Assembly: GCA_017992055.1 (NCBI GenBank)
Contig: JAGOPK010000008.1
Coordinates: 186,001-250,000 of the forward strand
Length of the DNA: 64,000 bases
Source: Burkholderiaceae bacterium
GTDB taxonomy: Bacteria; Pseudomonadota; Gammaproteobacteria; Burkholderiales; Burkholderiaceae_C
Direction of reading: 5' to 3'
Below, in pieces: positions 17,393 to 27,643 of this stretch. Position numbers and translations under genes: made by a program. Under the pieces are notes generated by a model. That model was not told the origin of the DNA, did not search any database, and saw nothing but the letters and a program-made list of their open reading frames with translations. Each line of letters opens with the position of its first letter. Position 1 is the stretch's first letter.

Positions 17393-18199
17393 TCAGCCGC
17401 TGGCCGCCAGCGCCGCCTTGACCGCGGCCAGCTGGCGGCGCGACACCGCCAGCCGGCTGCCATCGGCCAGGCGCAGCTGCCAGGCCTCGGCGCCATCGCC
17501 CTCGCCCTCGTCGCCCGGCGCGCTGCGCTCCAGCGCCCGCGCCGCGGCCAGCGCGACGATGGCATTGCGGTGCACGCGCAAGAAACCCGGGCCCAGGCGC
17601 GGCTCCAGCTCGGCCAGCGATTCGTCCAGGCTCCACTGGCCCTGGCGCGTGGCCACCTGCACCAGCTTGGCCTCGGCCTTCAGCCACAGCAGCTCGTCCA
17701 GCGGCAGGCGCAGCACGCGGCCGCGGTGGTTGACCACCAGCACCGCGGCCGAGCCGGCGCTGGCCAGGGCCGGCCGCGACGGCACACGGCGCTGGGCCAC
17801 GCGGTCCAGCGCCGCGGCCAGGCGGTCGCGGCGCACCGGCTTGGTCAGGTAGTCGGCGGCATCCACCTCGAAGGCGCGCAGCGCATGCTCGGCATGGGCG
17901 GTGACGAACACCACCGCCGGCGGCTGCGGCCGGCGGCGCAGCGCATCGGCCAGCTTCAGGCCATCGGGGCCGGGCAGGTTGATGTCCAGCAGCAGCAGGT
18001 CGCAGCCGCCGTCGTTGCCGGCCGCCGCAGCCGCCGCGGCCGCGTCCAGCCGGGCCAGCGCGGCCTCGGCATCGGCGGCCTCGCCCACCAGCTGCAGCGG
18101 CGGCAGGCCGGGTGCGCCGTCCAGCTCCTGCAGCAGCTGCACCAGGCGCAGCCGCGCATAGGGCTCGTCGTCGACCACCAGGATGCGCAGCGGCGCCAT
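17393..18199 (-). CDS. LytTR-type response regulator
   Basis: The 268-aa protein has an N-terminal receiver domain (ILVVDDEPYARLRL, phospho-acceptor Asp in LLLLDINLPGPDG, TAHAEHALRAFEVDAADYLTKPV) with an Ala/Gly-rich insertion near residues 50-65, and a C-terminal LytTR DNA-binding domain (LLWLKAEAKLVQVAT, FLRVHRNAIVAL). It is partnered with the adjacent kinase. A GTG at 18220 would overlap the kinase stop by 4 bp as GTGA and is an equally credible start; the ATG at 18199 is given because the receiver begins there. Targets are unknown. Confidence 0.9.
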   Translation of the reverse strand: MAPLRILVVDDEPYARLRLVQLLQELDGAPGLPPLQLVGEAADAEAALARLDAAAAAAAAGNDGGCDLLLLDINLPGPDGLKLADALRRRPQPPAVVFVTAHAEHALRAFEVDAADYLTKPVRRDRLAAALDRVAQRRVPSRPALASAGSAAVLVVNHRGRVLRLPLDELLWLKAEAKLVQVATRQGQWSLDESLAELEPRLGPGFLRVHRNAIVALAAARALERSAPGDEGEGDGAEAWQLRLADGSRLAVSRRQLAAVKAALAASG

Positions 18200-18216
18200 G
18201 CGCTCGTCGGCCGGCG

Positions 18217-19401
18217 TCACATCGGCACCGTGATGCGGGCGTGGAAGCAGCCGTCGGCCACCCGCGTGTCCAGCGTGCCAGCCAGGTCGTGCAGCAGGCG
18301 CAGGCGCTCGCGCACATTGGCCAGGGCCATGCCATGGCCGCCGGTGGCGGCAGCACCGGCCTCGCCGCTCTCGCCGTCGACACCAGCAGCGGCCACCGGC
18401 TGCGGCAGGGTGTTGACGACCTCGATCTCGGCCAGGCCGCGGCGCACGCGGCTGGTCACGCGCACCAGGCCGCCACGCGCCGCCGGCTCGATGCCATGGC
18501 GCACCGCGTTCTCCACCAGCGGCTGCAGCACCAGCGGCGGCACGCGGGCGAAGCCGGCCTCGGGGTCCAGGTCCCAGCGCAGCTGCAGGCGGTCGGCAAA
18601 GCGCAGCTTCTCGATCGCCAGGTAGCGCTGGGCCAGGTCGATCTCGTCGTCCAGGGTCACCGCGCTGCCGTCCTCGGCCAGCGCGGCGCGGAACAGCGCC
18701 GACAAGTCCTCCAGCACCAGCTCGGCCCGTGCCGGATCGGCGCGCACCAGGGCCAGCGCGGTGTTCAGCGCATTGAACAGGAAATGCGGCCGGATGCGCG
18801 ACTGCAGCTCGGCCAGCCGCGCCCGGGCATCGGCCGGCCGCGCCAGCGCCAGGCGCAGGGCCAGCCAGGTCCACAGCGCCAGCGCCACGCCGGCACCGGC
18901 CAGGGCCGCGGTGGCCGCGGCCCAGCCGCCGCCGGCCGCCACGCCCAGCAGCAGGGTCAGCAGCCAGCCGGCCAGGGCCGCCAGCGCCCCTGCAGCGCTG
19001 GCCAGCAGGGCCTGCAGCGCCGGGCCGCGGCGCGCCAGCCAGGCCTGCAGCGCGCACAGCGCCGGCAGCCAGACCAGGCTGGCACCCAGCGCCGCACACA
19101 GCGGCCCCGGCACCTGCAGCAGGGCCTGGCCGGCGCTGCCGGTGCCGGGCAGCACGGCCAGGGCCACCACCGCCTGCACCAGCAGCACCACGCGCAGCGC
19201 GATGGCCGGCCGGCACAGGGCCATGGCCGGGCTGCTGCCGGCGGCCACCAGACGGCGCCCCAGCGCCGCCTCGGCGGCGCCGTAGCGGCCGGCCGCACCC
19301 GGGCGCCGCGACTCGTCCTGGGCATGCCAGGAATCGGGCCACAGGCTGTCGGGCCGCGTCAGCTGCGTGGTGTCATCGGGATCGGGACGGAGGGCGGGCA
19401 T
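18217..19401 (-). CDS. LytS-type membrane sensor histidine kinase
   Basis: The 394-aa protein has an N-terminal soluble stretch, about five hydrophobic helices (residues about 60-170), then a His_kinase domain with phospho-acceptor RIRPHFLFNALNT and an HATPase part (LVLQPLVENAVRHGIEP, HGMALANVRERL). The ATG at 19401 begins MPALRPDPDD. No recognisable extracytoplasmic sensor domain is present, so the signal is probably perceived within or near the membrane. It is co-transcribed with the response regulator and divergent from argH. Confidence 0.9.
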   Translation of the reverse strand: MPALRPDPDDTTQLTRPDSLWPDSWHAQDESRRPGAAGRYGAAEAALGRRLVAAGSSPAMALCRPAIALRVVLLVQAVVALAVLPGTGSAGQALLQVPGPLCAALGASLVWLPALCALQAWLARRGPALQALLASAAGALAALAGWLLTLLLGVAAGGGWAAATAALAGAGVALALWTWLALRLALARPADARARLAELQSRIRPHFLFNALNTALALVRADPARAELVLEDLSALFRAALAEDGSAVTLDDEIDLAQRYLAIEKLRFADRLQLRWDLDPEAGFARVPPLVLQPLVENAVRHGIEPAARGGLVRVTSRVRRGLAEIEVVNTLPQPVAAAGVDGESGEAGAAATGGHGMALANVRERLRLLHDLAGTLDTRVADGCFHARITVPM

Positions 19402-19428
19402 TGGGGGACGGTGACGGCGGCCGATAAT
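19401..19428 (+). promoter_or_regulatory. possible argH promoter
   Basis: In the 137-bp gap between the divergent kinase and argH genes, TTGGGG (19401-19406) and GATAAT (19423-19428) are separated by 16 bp. The -10 element matches five of six consensus bases and the -35 element only three, so this is a tentative sigma70 promoter. Confidence 0.3.
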
Positions 19429-19538
19429 ACGGGCCCGATCCGGGACCGGCCCATGAGGACGAGTACGCGCAGCCCAGGCCTGCGCATCCCGGGCCGCGGC
19501 GCCCCGCCCTCTTCCCCTTCTTCCGCACCCCACCCTCC

Positions 19539-20936
<1,398 letters not shown>

Positions 20937-20997
20937 TCGGCAGCACCGGCCGAGCGCCCGGCCGCTCCGAAGCCGGCCGGCGACCCGCCCGGCGGGT

Positions 20998-21019
20998 GGC
21001 ACCGCGTACCCGCGGTGCC
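20998..21019. terminator. strong hairpin between convergent argH and the SPOR-like gene
   Basis: GGCACCGCG-TACC-CGCGGTGCC forms a perfect 9-bp stem with a 4-nt loop. Two further GC-only hairpins lie just before it: CCGGCCG paired with CGGCCGG, and ACCCGC paired with GCGGGT. None is followed by a T-run in either direction, so a bidirectional or factor-assisted end point for the two converging transcripts is likelier than classical intrinsic termination. Confidence 0.5.
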
Positions 21020-21030
21020 GGGTGCGCCAT

Positions 21031-22854
21031 CTAAAACTCGATCACTTCGGCGCGCACGCCGCGCACGGCCAGGGCGCTGCGCGCGCGCTCGGCTTCGTCG
21101 GCGCTGGCAAACGGCCACCAGGCGGCGCGCCAGCGGCCCTGGTGGGGCATGACCTCGCCATGGTCGCCCACCGGCGGCGGCAGGCTGGCACGCACCGACA
21201 TCATCTGCGCCAGCTGGGCCTCGGCGCCGTCCTTCTGGCGCGCGCCCGCGGTGACCAGCGCATACACCGGGCCGGGTGGCAGGGCCGCGGTGGTAGCCGC
21301 CGTGGCCGTGCCCTGCGCAGCCTCGGGCAGCACATCGCCCCACTTGGCCTGGCGCGCCGCGGCCGAGCGCTGGCGGGCGATCAGCTTGGCGTCGTCATCC
21401 AGCACCGGCCGGATGCGCGCCAGCGGACCGGACGCCCGCATCTGCGGAATCAGCGGCGGCGGCTCATGGGTCAGCACCACCTCGGGCAGGGCCGCCACGC
21501 CGGCCACCGGCGGGGGCGCGCTGGCGGCGCTGGCCGCGCTGGGCGTGGCAGGCGCGGCGTCGGCCACCAACGGCAGCTTGGTGGCATGGCCGACCGCAGC
21601 CGGGCCGGCGATGCCGGTGGCGGCGCTGGCGGCCTCAGCGGCCATCTGAGTGACTGTCTGAGCGACCGGCTCGGCCGCCGCCGAGGCCGGCTCGGCCGCG
21701 CGCTCGGCGGGCACGGCCGATGCCGCGGCCAGCACCTGGTCGGGCGCCGCCTCGGCCGCCGGCCGGTGCAGCCACCAGGGCATGGCGGCCAGCACCACCA
21801 GGGCCAGGCTGGACAGCGTGGCCAGCACCTGCACGCGGCGGCGGTCGAAGGCGCGCGGCCCCAGCACGCGGCCCTGGCCGTCGATCAGCAGGCGGATGCG
21901 CCGGTCGCCGACGGCGATGGCCGCACTGAGCACATGGCGCTGCACCAGATGCGGCCGGCCGGCACGGCGTTCGGCGGCCAGCTGGCCCAGATCGGCGGCC
22001 AGCTCGCGCTCGGGCCAGCGCAGTTCGGCCGGCACCAGGGCCTGCTCGCTGCCATGCGCACGCACCCAGCGGGCCACACGGGCCGGCGACAGCGGCCACA
22101 TGAAGCCGGCGTCGAACAGCGGCGACAGGCGGCCGCGGCGGGCCGCCGCCGGCCGCGGGAGCGGTGGCGCCGGCGGCGCCGGTGACACGGCCGCGGCCTC
22201 GGCCACCGGCGACGCTGCGGCACCGCTCATCGCCCGCTCGCGCGCCGCCTTCAGCCGCGTCGCCAGGGCCGAGGTAGGCTCGGCCGCATCGGCCGGCGCA
22301 GCCGCGGCATCGTCCAGCGGCAGCTCGATCAGCGTGGCGGCGGCGTCCGGCACGTCCGCCACATTCGCCGCCAGCACCTGGGTGGCCTCGTCGGCGGCCG
22401 GGTCGGGCGGGAGGTCCGGCGCGGCTTCGGCCTCGGCACCGGGCTCGGGCTCAGAGCCGGATGGCGGCTCGGACAGCGCCTCGCCCAGGTCCAGCTCCAC
22501 CGCATCGTCGTCGTTGGCGGCCTGCGGCTGGGCCTCGGCGGCGTCCTGCAGCGTTTCGGGTTCGGGTTCGGGTTCGGGCTGCGCCGCGCTGGCCGGTGCC
22601 GGCTCCAGCCGCAGCATCGGCTCGGGCACCAGCGGCCGGGTGTGCTGCGGCCCGGCCCCGGCCACCGGGTCGCCGGCGGCGTGGGAGTCGGCCGCGTTGC
22701 CGGGTTCGCGGGTGTCGCTGGCGTCGCTCGCAAAGGGCAGCACCACCTGGCCCAGGCTGTGCACCTGGGCGGCGGTGATGCGCAAGGCGAGCGGGTGGCG
22801 GTTGTGCCAGGCCACCACGCGCGCCAGCACCTCATGGGGCTGGATCGCGGGCAT
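21031..22854 (-). CDS. single-pass membrane protein with acidic/Ala-rich region and SPOR-like C-terminus
   Basis: This 607-aa protein is of unknown function. Residues 1-60 form a small domain (MPAIQPHEVLARVVAWHNRHPLAL is its start). Residues about 60-215 are low-complexity, rich in Glu, Pro and Ala (PEPEPEPE). A structured middle region (about 230-330) precedes one hydrophobic helix (LATLSSLALVVLAAMPWWL, about 335). The C-terminal 80 residues (GPVYALVTAGARQKDGA...WWPFASADEAERARSAL) look like a divergent SPOR peptidoglycan-binding domain. Topology would place the C-terminus in the periplasm, consistent with a cell-envelope role. The SPOR call is tentative. Confidence 0.7.
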   Translation of the reverse strand: MPAIQPHEVLARVVAWHNRHPLALRITAAQVHSLGQVVLPFASDASDTREPGNAADSHAAGDPVAGAGPQHTRPLVPEPMLRLEPAPASAAQPEPEPEPETLQDAAEAQPQAANDDDAVELDLGEALSEPPSGSEPEPGAEAEAAPDLPPDPAADEATQVLAANVADVPDAAATLIELPLDDAAAAPADAAEPTSALATRLKAARERAMSGAAASPVAEAAAVSPAPPAPPLPRPAAARRGRLSPLFDAGFMWPLSPARVARWVRAHGSEQALVPAELRWPERELAADLGQLAAERRAGRPHLVQRHVLSAAIAVGDRRIRLLIDGQGRVLGPRAFDRRRVQVLATLSSLALVVLAAMPWWLHRPAAEAAPDQVLAAASAVPAERAAEPASAAAEPVAQTVTQMAAEAASAATGIAGPAAVGHATKLPLVADAAPATPSAASAASAPPPVAGVAALPEVVLTHEPPPLIPQMRASGPLARIRPVLDDDAKLIARQRSAAARQAKWGDVLPEAAQGTATAATTAALPPGPVYALVTAGARQKDGAEAQLAQMMSVRASLPPPVGDHGEVMPHQGRWRAAWWPFASADEAERARSALAVRGVRAEVIEF

Positions 22855-22906
22855 GATGGCTGTCGATTCTGGACGACCGCCGGCGCGGCAAAGCGCCGAT
22901 CAGGGC

Positions 22907-24589
22907 TTACATGCCGGCGTAGTTCGGCCCGCCGCCGCCCTCGGGCGTGACCCAGACGATGTTCTGCGTCGGGTCCTTGATGTCGCAGGTCTTGCAGTGC
23001 ACGCAGTTCTGCGCATTGATCACCAGCTGGTCGGCGCCGTCCTTCTGCACGAACTCGTAGACGCCGGCCGGGCAGTAGCGGCTTTCAGGACCGGCGTACT
23101 TGGCCAGGTTGATGGCCACCGGCACCGCGGCATCCTTCAGCGTCAGGTGCGCCGGCTGGTTCTCCTCGTGGTTGGTGCTGCTGATGAACACCGAGCTCAG
23201 CCGGTCGAAGGTGAGCTTGCCGTCGGGCTTGGGATAGTCGACCCTGGCGCACTCGGCCGCCGGACGCAGCGCCACATGGTCGGGCTTGTGGCGGTGCAGG
23301 GTCCACCAGGGCGTCAGGCCCAGCTTGGGAAACACCACCTGCTCCAGGCCGAAGCCGATCTTGCCGATCAGCGGGCCCTTCTTGAACCACTGCTTGAAGT
23401 TGTTGTCGCGCTTGAGCTCGGCATGCAGCCAGCTCTGCTCGAAGGCCTGCGGATAGGCGCTCAGCTCGTCGTGGCTGCGGCCGGCGGCCAGGGCCTCGAA
23501 GGCCGCCTCGGCCACCAGCATGCCGCTCTTGATGGCTGCATGGCTGCCCTTGATGCGCGCGGCGTTGAGGAAGCCGGCATCGCAGCCGATCAGCGCGCCG
23601 CCCGGGAACACCAGCTTGGGCAGGCTCAGCAGGCCACCGTTGTTGATGGCGCGTGCGCCATAGCCGATGCGCTTGCCGCCCTCGATGTGCTTGCGGATCG
23701 AAGGATGCGTCTTCCAGCGCTGCATCTCCTCGAACGGGCTCACCCAGGGGTTGGGATAGTCCAGGCCGACCACGAAGCCCAGCGTGACCTTGTTGTCCTC
23801 CAGGTGGTAGAGGAAGCCGCCGCCAAAGGTCTCGTCGTCCACCGGCCAGCCGGCGGTGTGCACCACCAGGCCGGGCTGGGCCTGCTCGGCCGGGATCTCC
23901 CACAGCTCCTTGATGCCGATGGCAAAGCTCTGCGGCTCGCGGCCGGCATCGAGCTTGTAGTTGGCGATCACGCGCTTGCCCAGGTGGCCACGCGCGCCCT
24001 CGGCGAAGATGGTGTACTTGCCCAGCAGTTCCATGCCGAGCTGGAAGTTCTCGGTCGGCTCGCCGTCCTTGCCCACGCCCAGGTTGCCGGTGGCCACGCC
24101 CTTGACGCGGCCCTGCTCGTCGTACAGCACCTCGGCCGCGGTGAAGCCCGGGAAGACCTCGACGCCCAACGCCTCGGCCTGCTCGCCCAGCCACTTGACC
24201 AGGCTGCCCAGGCGCACCACGTAGTTGCCGTGGTTGTCGAAGCAGCGCGGCATGGCCCAGGACGGCGTGTAGGCGGTGCCGCCGTCCTCGGCCAGGAACA
24301 GCACCTCGTCGTGCGTGACCGGCTGGTTCAGCGGCGCGCCCAGCTCCTTCCAGTTCGGCAGCAGCTCGTTGATGGCGATCGGGTCCATCACCGCACCCGA
24401 CAGGATGTGGGCGCCGGGCTCCGAGCCCTTCTCCAGCACCACCACCGAGATCTCCTGGCCCTTCTCGGCCGCCAGCTGCTTCAGGCGGATGGCCGTGGCC
24501 ATGCCGCCGGGGCCGCCGCCGACGATGACGACGTCGTACTCCATGGCCTCTCGGGGGCCGAACTGCTCAAGAATCTGCTGCGGGGTCAT
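22907..24589 (-). CDS. electron transfer flavoprotein-ubiquinone oxidoreductase
   Basis: ETF-QO is a monotopic inner-membrane enzyme that passes electrons from reduced ETF, and so from acyl-CoA dehydrogenases, to ubiquinone. The 560-aa protein has an N-terminal FAD site DVVIVGGGPGGMATAIR, the FAEGARGHLGK motif, and a C-terminal 4Fe-4S ferredoxin-like region (CPAGVYEF, then NCVHCKTCDIKDPTQN). Function fits the many acyl-CoA dehydrogenase genes further right. It is divergent from the SDR gene across a 228-bp gap that contains a 26-bp palindrome. Confidence 0.96.
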   Translation of the reverse strand: MTPQQILEQFGPREAMEYDVVIVGGGPGGMATAIRLKQLAAEKGQEISVVVLEKGSEPGAHILSGAVMDPIAINELLPNWKELGAPLNQPVTHDEVLFLAEDGGTAYTPSWAMPRCFDNHGNYVVRLGSLVKWLGEQAEALGVEVFPGFTAAEVLYDEQGRVKGVATGNLGVGKDGEPTENFQLGMELLGKYTIFAEGARGHLGKRVIANYKLDAGREPQSFAIGIKELWEIPAEQAQPGLVVHTAGWPVDDETFGGGFLYHLEDNKVTLGFVVGLDYPNPWVSPFEEMQRWKTHPSIRKHIEGGKRIGYGARAINNGGLLSLPKLVFPGGALIGCDAGFLNAARIKGSHAAIKSGMLVAEAAFEALAAGRSHDELSAYPQAFEQSWLHAELKRDNNFKQWFKKGPLIGKIGFGLEQVVFPKLGLTPWWTLHRHKPDHVALRPAAECARVDYPKPDGKLTFDRLSSVFISSTNHEENQPAHLTLKDAAVPVAINLAKYAGPESRYCPAGVYEFVQKDGADQLVINAQNCVHCKTCDIKDPTQNIVWVTPEGGGGPNYAGM

Positions 24590-24659
24590 GCTTGTCTTTC
24601 TGCGGGCCTGGCGGCGCTGGCGATGGGCGGATTGGCGGCGATTCTACCCAGCGCCCCTG

Positions 24660-24685
24660 CAAAATAGAACGATCGTGCTTTTTTG
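24660..24685. promoter_or_regulatory. 26-bp imperfect palindrome between ETF-QO and SDR genes, candidate operator
   Basis: The sequence from CAAAATAG through the central ACGATCGT to CTTTTTTG is symmetric at 11 of 13 base pairs. It is a distinctly AT-rich patch in a GC-rich surrounding and lies 70 bp from the ETF-QO start and 132 bp from the SDR start. The form suits a dimeric repressor such as a TetR-family regulator of fatty-acid genes, but no regulator is encoded beside it. The rest of the 228-bp gap shows no other clear element. Confidence 0.45.
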
Positions 24686-24817
24686 TCGCGACGGTGACAG
24701 ACGCCCCGCGGAGTTGGCCCGGCAGGCCGGCCTTGCTCGGCCGATGGGCGGCCGCAGACCGCGTGCTATCGTGGCCGCATCCGCCGCCCCGGGGGTGGCA
24801 CCGCACCCGAAACGACC

Positions 24818-25600
24818 ATGAGCTACAACATCGATCTTTCCGGCCGCGTGGCCTTCGTCACCGGCGCCTCCAGCGGCCTGGGCGCGCAGTTCGCGCGCAC
24901 GCTCAGCCAGGCCGGCGCGGCGGTGGTGCTGGCGGCCCGCCGCATCGAGCGCCTGAAGACGCTGCGCGCCGAGATCGAGGCCGCCGGCGGCGATGCCCAT
25001 GTGGTGGCGCTCGACGTCACCGACCCCGACAGCATCAAGGCCGCCGTGGCCCATGCCGAGACCGAGATGGGCGCCATCGACATCCTGGTCAACAACTCCG
25101 GCGTCAGCACCACGCAGAAGCTGGTGGACGTGACGCCCGAGGACTTCGACTACACCTTCGACACCAACACCCGCGGTGCCTTCTTCGTCGCGCAGGAGGT
25201 GGCCAAGCGCATGATCGCGCGCAGCCGCGGCACGGCGCCGGGCACCTTCACCGGCGGGCGCATCGTCAATGTCGCGTCGATGGCGGGTTTGCGCGTGCTG
25301 GGCCAGATCGGCGTGTACTGCATGAGCAAGGCCGCGGTGATCCACATGACGCGGGCCATGGCGCTGGAATGGGGCAAGTTCGGCATCAACACCAATGCCC
25401 TGTGCCCCGGCTACATCGACACCGAGATCAACCACCACCACTGGCAGACCGAGGCCGGCCAGAAGCTGATGGGCATGCTGCCGCGCAAGCGCGTGGGCCA
25501 GCCCAAGGACCTGGATGCGGCGCTGATGATGCTGTGCGCCAACGAAAGCCATTTCATCAACGGCGCGGTGCTGAGCGCCGACGACGGTTTTGGCGCCTGA
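24818..25600 (+). CDS. SDR family NAD(P)-dependent oxidoreductase
   Basis: This 260-aa classical short-chain dehydrogenase has the cofactor motif VTGASSGLGAQF, the structural NNSG, the catalytic serine in VASMAG and the YxxxK pair in VYCMSKAA. The C-terminal half is typical of 3-oxoacyl-ACP reductase-like members, but substrate cannot be read from sequence. A role in acyl metabolism is suggested only by the divergent ETF-QO gene and by the thioesterase two genes downstream. YceH follows after 13 bp. Confidence 0.9.
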   Translation: MSYNIDLSGRVAFVTGASSGLGAQFARTLSQAGAAVVLAARRIERLKTLRAEIEAAGGDAHVVALDVTDPDSIKAAVAHAETEMGAIDILVNNSGVSTTQKLVDVTPEDFDYTFDTNTRGAFFVAQEVAKRMIARSRGTAPGTFTGGRIVNVASMAGLRVLGQIGVYCMSKAAVIHMTRAMALEWGKFGINTNALCPGYIDTEINHHHWQTEAGQKLMGMLPRKRVGQPKDLDAALMMLCANESHFINGAVLSADDGFGA

Positions 25601-25613
25601 GGCTTGAGCGACG

Positions 25614-26282
25614 ATGCGTGAACTGAGTCCGCTCGAAGCCCGCGTGCTGGCGGTGCTGGTCGAGAAGGCCGCCACCGTGCCCGACAGCTATCCGCTGACG
25701 CTGAATGCGCTGCAGTCCGGCGTGAACCAGAAGACCGCGCGCGACCCGGTGATGAACGCCGGCGAGAACGAGATCCTCGAAGCCATCGACGGCCTGAAGC
25801 GCCAGAGCCTGGTGTTCGAGACCTCGGGCGGCCGCACCAGCCGCTACGAGCACAACGCGGCGCGCGGCATCAATGTGCCAGGCGATGCCGCGGCCCTGCT
25901 GGCGGTGCTGGTGCTGCGCGGCCCGCAGACCGCCGCCGAGCTGCGCGCCAATGCCGAGCGCCTGCACCGCTTTGCCGACATCGCCGCGGTCGAGGCCTGC
26001 CTGCAGGCCCTGGCCGAGCGCTTTCCGGCGCGTGCGGTGCTGCTGCCGCGCCAGCCCGGCGCACGCGAGAGCCGCTGGGCCCATCTGCTGTGCGGCGAGG
26101 TGGTGGCGGCGACGCTGGCCCCGCGTGAATTCGCCGGCAGCGACGACGACGCCATCAGCGTCGGCGAGCTGGTGGCGCTGAAGGCCGAGATCAAGCGCCA
26201 GGGCGACGAGATCACGCGGCTGCGCAGCCTGGTCGAGCGCCTGGCCGGCGAGCTGGGCGTGGCCACCGACGACCCGGCCTGA
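25614..26282 (+). CDS. YceH family protein (DUF480)
   Basis: The 222-aa product matches YceH/DUF480: a tandem winged-helix N-terminal part (LSPLEARVLAVLVEKAATVPD, SYPLTLNALQSGVNQKTARDP) and a second one around LLAVLVLRGPQTAAELRANAERLHRF, ending in a short coiled-coil (LKAEIKRQGDEITRLRSLVERL). Function is not known; the fold suggests nucleic-acid or protein binding. It sits in a tight plus-strand run with the SDR and thioesterase genes. Confidence 0.92.
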   Translation: MRELSPLEARVLAVLVEKAATVPDSYPLTLNALQSGVNQKTARDPVMNAGENEILEAIDGLKRQSLVFETSGGRTSRYEHNAARGINVPGDAAALLAVLVLRGPQTAAELRANAERLHRFADIAAVEACLQALAERFPARAVLLPRQPGARESRWAHLLCGEVVAATLAPREFAGSDDDAISVGELVALKAEIKRQGDEITRLRSLVERLAGELGVATDDPA

Positions 26283-26290
26283 GCCGCCCC

Positions 26291-26722
26291 ATGCGCTTTC
26301 CCCTGCCCGACGACAAGCAGCTGAACTTCGAGATGGTGATCCCCATCCGCTGGGGCGACATGGACGCGATGGGCCATGTCAACAACACCGTCTACTTCCG
26401 CTTCCTGGAGACGCTGCGCATCGAGTGGTTCAACCGCCTGGGCTGCAACCCCGATCCGCAGGGCATCGGCCCGGTCATCATCAACGCCTTCTGCACCTTC
26501 ATCCAGCAGCTGGAGTACCCGGGCGAGGTGCTGGCGCGGCACTATGTGGGCGCCATCGGCCGCAGCACCGTGGACACCTATGCCACGCTGGAGCGGCTGG
26601 ACCGGCCCGGCGTGGTGCATGCCGAGGGCGGCGCCACCGTGGTGTGGACCGACTTCCGCGCGCAGAAGTCGGTGCCCATCCCCGATCAGATGCGCCAGCG
26701 CCTGCTGCAGCCGCTGGCCTGA
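26291..26722 (+). CDS. acyl-CoA thioesterase, 4HBT hotdog family
   Basis: The 143-aa single-hotdog protein shows the 4-hydroxybenzoyl-CoA thioesterase pattern, with the catalytic aspartate in RWGDMDAMGHVNNTVYFRF near residue 25. Members hydrolyse acyl-CoA thioesters to free acids and CoA. It is 8 bp after yceH and converges on the PRPP-synthetase-like gene with only 4 bp between stop codons. Substrate is unknown. Confidence 0.88.
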   Translation: MRFPLPDDKQLNFEMVIPIRWGDMDAMGHVNNTVYFRFLETLRIEWFNRLGCNPDPQGIGPVIINAFCTFIQQLEYPGEVLARHYVGAIGRSTVDTYATLERLDRPGVVHAEGGATVVWTDFRAQKSVPIPDQMRQRLLQPLA

Positions 26723-26726
26723 GCGC

Positions 26727-27617
26727 CTACAGCGCGCGCACCGCCGCCGCCAGCAGCGGCGCCAGGGCCACCGACTGCACACCGTCCGGCAGCGGCACGG
26801 CATCGCTGGCCCAGATGCGCTCGATGCCGGCGGCGCGCATCGCCGCCAGCGCATCGCCGGTGAACAGGCCGTGCGTGACCACCGCGGCCACGCTGGCCGC
26901 GCCGGCGGCGCGCGCGGCGTGCGCGGCCTCGATCAGCGTGCGGCCGGTGCTGGCCATGTCGTCCATCAGCACCACGGCGCGGTCGCGGCAGTCCAGCCCC
27001 GGCGGCAGGGCCACGCGCACATCGCGGTCGCCCAAGCGCTGCTTGACGCAGACCGCATGCTGCAGGCCCTGCTCGCGGGCCGCCACCGACACCCACTGCG
27101 CCGATTCTTCGTCGGGCCCCAGCAGCAGCGCGCCGGGCACCTGGCGCGCCACCCAGTCGCCCAGCAGCGCAGCGGCGCTCAGGGCCACGGCCTGGCAGCC
27201 GGGCATCACCTGGTCCAGGCGGCTGATGCGGTGCAGGTGCGGATCGACGGTGACCACCGCGTCGAACAGCCGTGCCAGCGCCGCGCCGATGTGGCGCTGG
27301 CTGACCGCCTCGCCGGGCGTGAATTCGATGTCCTGGCGCATGTAGGCCAGGTAGGGCGCCACCAGCACCAGGCGGCGCGCGCCCAGCTCGCGCGCCGCCG
27401 GCGCGGTGATCAGCAGCTCGGCCAGCTTGACATTGGGACGGTGCAGGCCGCGCAGCAGCAGCACCTGCTCCGGCAGCCGCGGCGGCAGGTTCAAGCGCAG
27501 CTCGCCGTCGGGAAAGACATGGCGACCGATCAGCGCCAGCGGCACGTCGAGTGCCTCGGCCAACGCACGCGCCGGTTCCAGCTCGTCGTCAAAGGCCAGC
27601 AGCAGGCCAGGATTCAT
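26727..27617 (-). CDS. short ribose-phosphate pyrophosphokinase (PRPP synthetase) family protein
   Basis: This 296-aa protein has the two-domain Prs fold: GRHVFPDGELRLNLP near the N-terminus, LVLVAPYLAYMRQDIEF, the lysine-containing flexible loop VKQRLGDRDV and the PRPP-binding motif VVLMDDMASTGRT. It is shorter than the usual bacterial Prs (about 315 aa) and lacks the KRRP form of the loop, resembling archaeal-type enzymes. A GAGGAG ribosome site precedes the ATG at 27617. It follows the thymidine/AMP-phosphorylase-like gene by 26 bp, so both likely act in nucleotide ribose-phosphate salvage. The organism probably has a separate housekeeping prs. Confidence 0.85.
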   Translation of the reverse strand: MNPGLLLAFDDELEPARALAEALDVPLALIGRHVFPDGELRLNLPPRLPEQVLLLRGLHRPNVKLAELLITAPAARELGARRLVLVAPYLAYMRQDIEFTPGEAVSQRHIGAALARLFDAVVTVDPHLHRISRLDQVMPGCQAVALSAAALLGDWVARQVPGALLLGPDEESAQWVSVAAREQGLQHAVCVKQRLGDRDVRVALPPGLDCRDRAVVLMDDMASTGRTLIEAAHAARAAGAASVAAVVTHGLFTGDALAAMRAAGIERIWASDAVPLPDGVQSVALAPLLAAAVRAL

Positions 27618-27643
27618 CGTCGCTCCTCGGTTGCGCCGTCGCG

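Noticed and set aside
17393-19401. LytS/LytR pair considered as the regulator of the adjacent tetronate operon
   Set aside because: It is convergent to dctM, and the operon already begins with its own GntR/FCD regulator and operator-like repeat, so no functional link is supported.
22555-22595. Short GGTTCG/GGGTTC-type tandem repeat
   Set aside because: It encodes the Pro-Glu repeats of the low-complexity region in the SPOR-like protein and needs no separate explanation.
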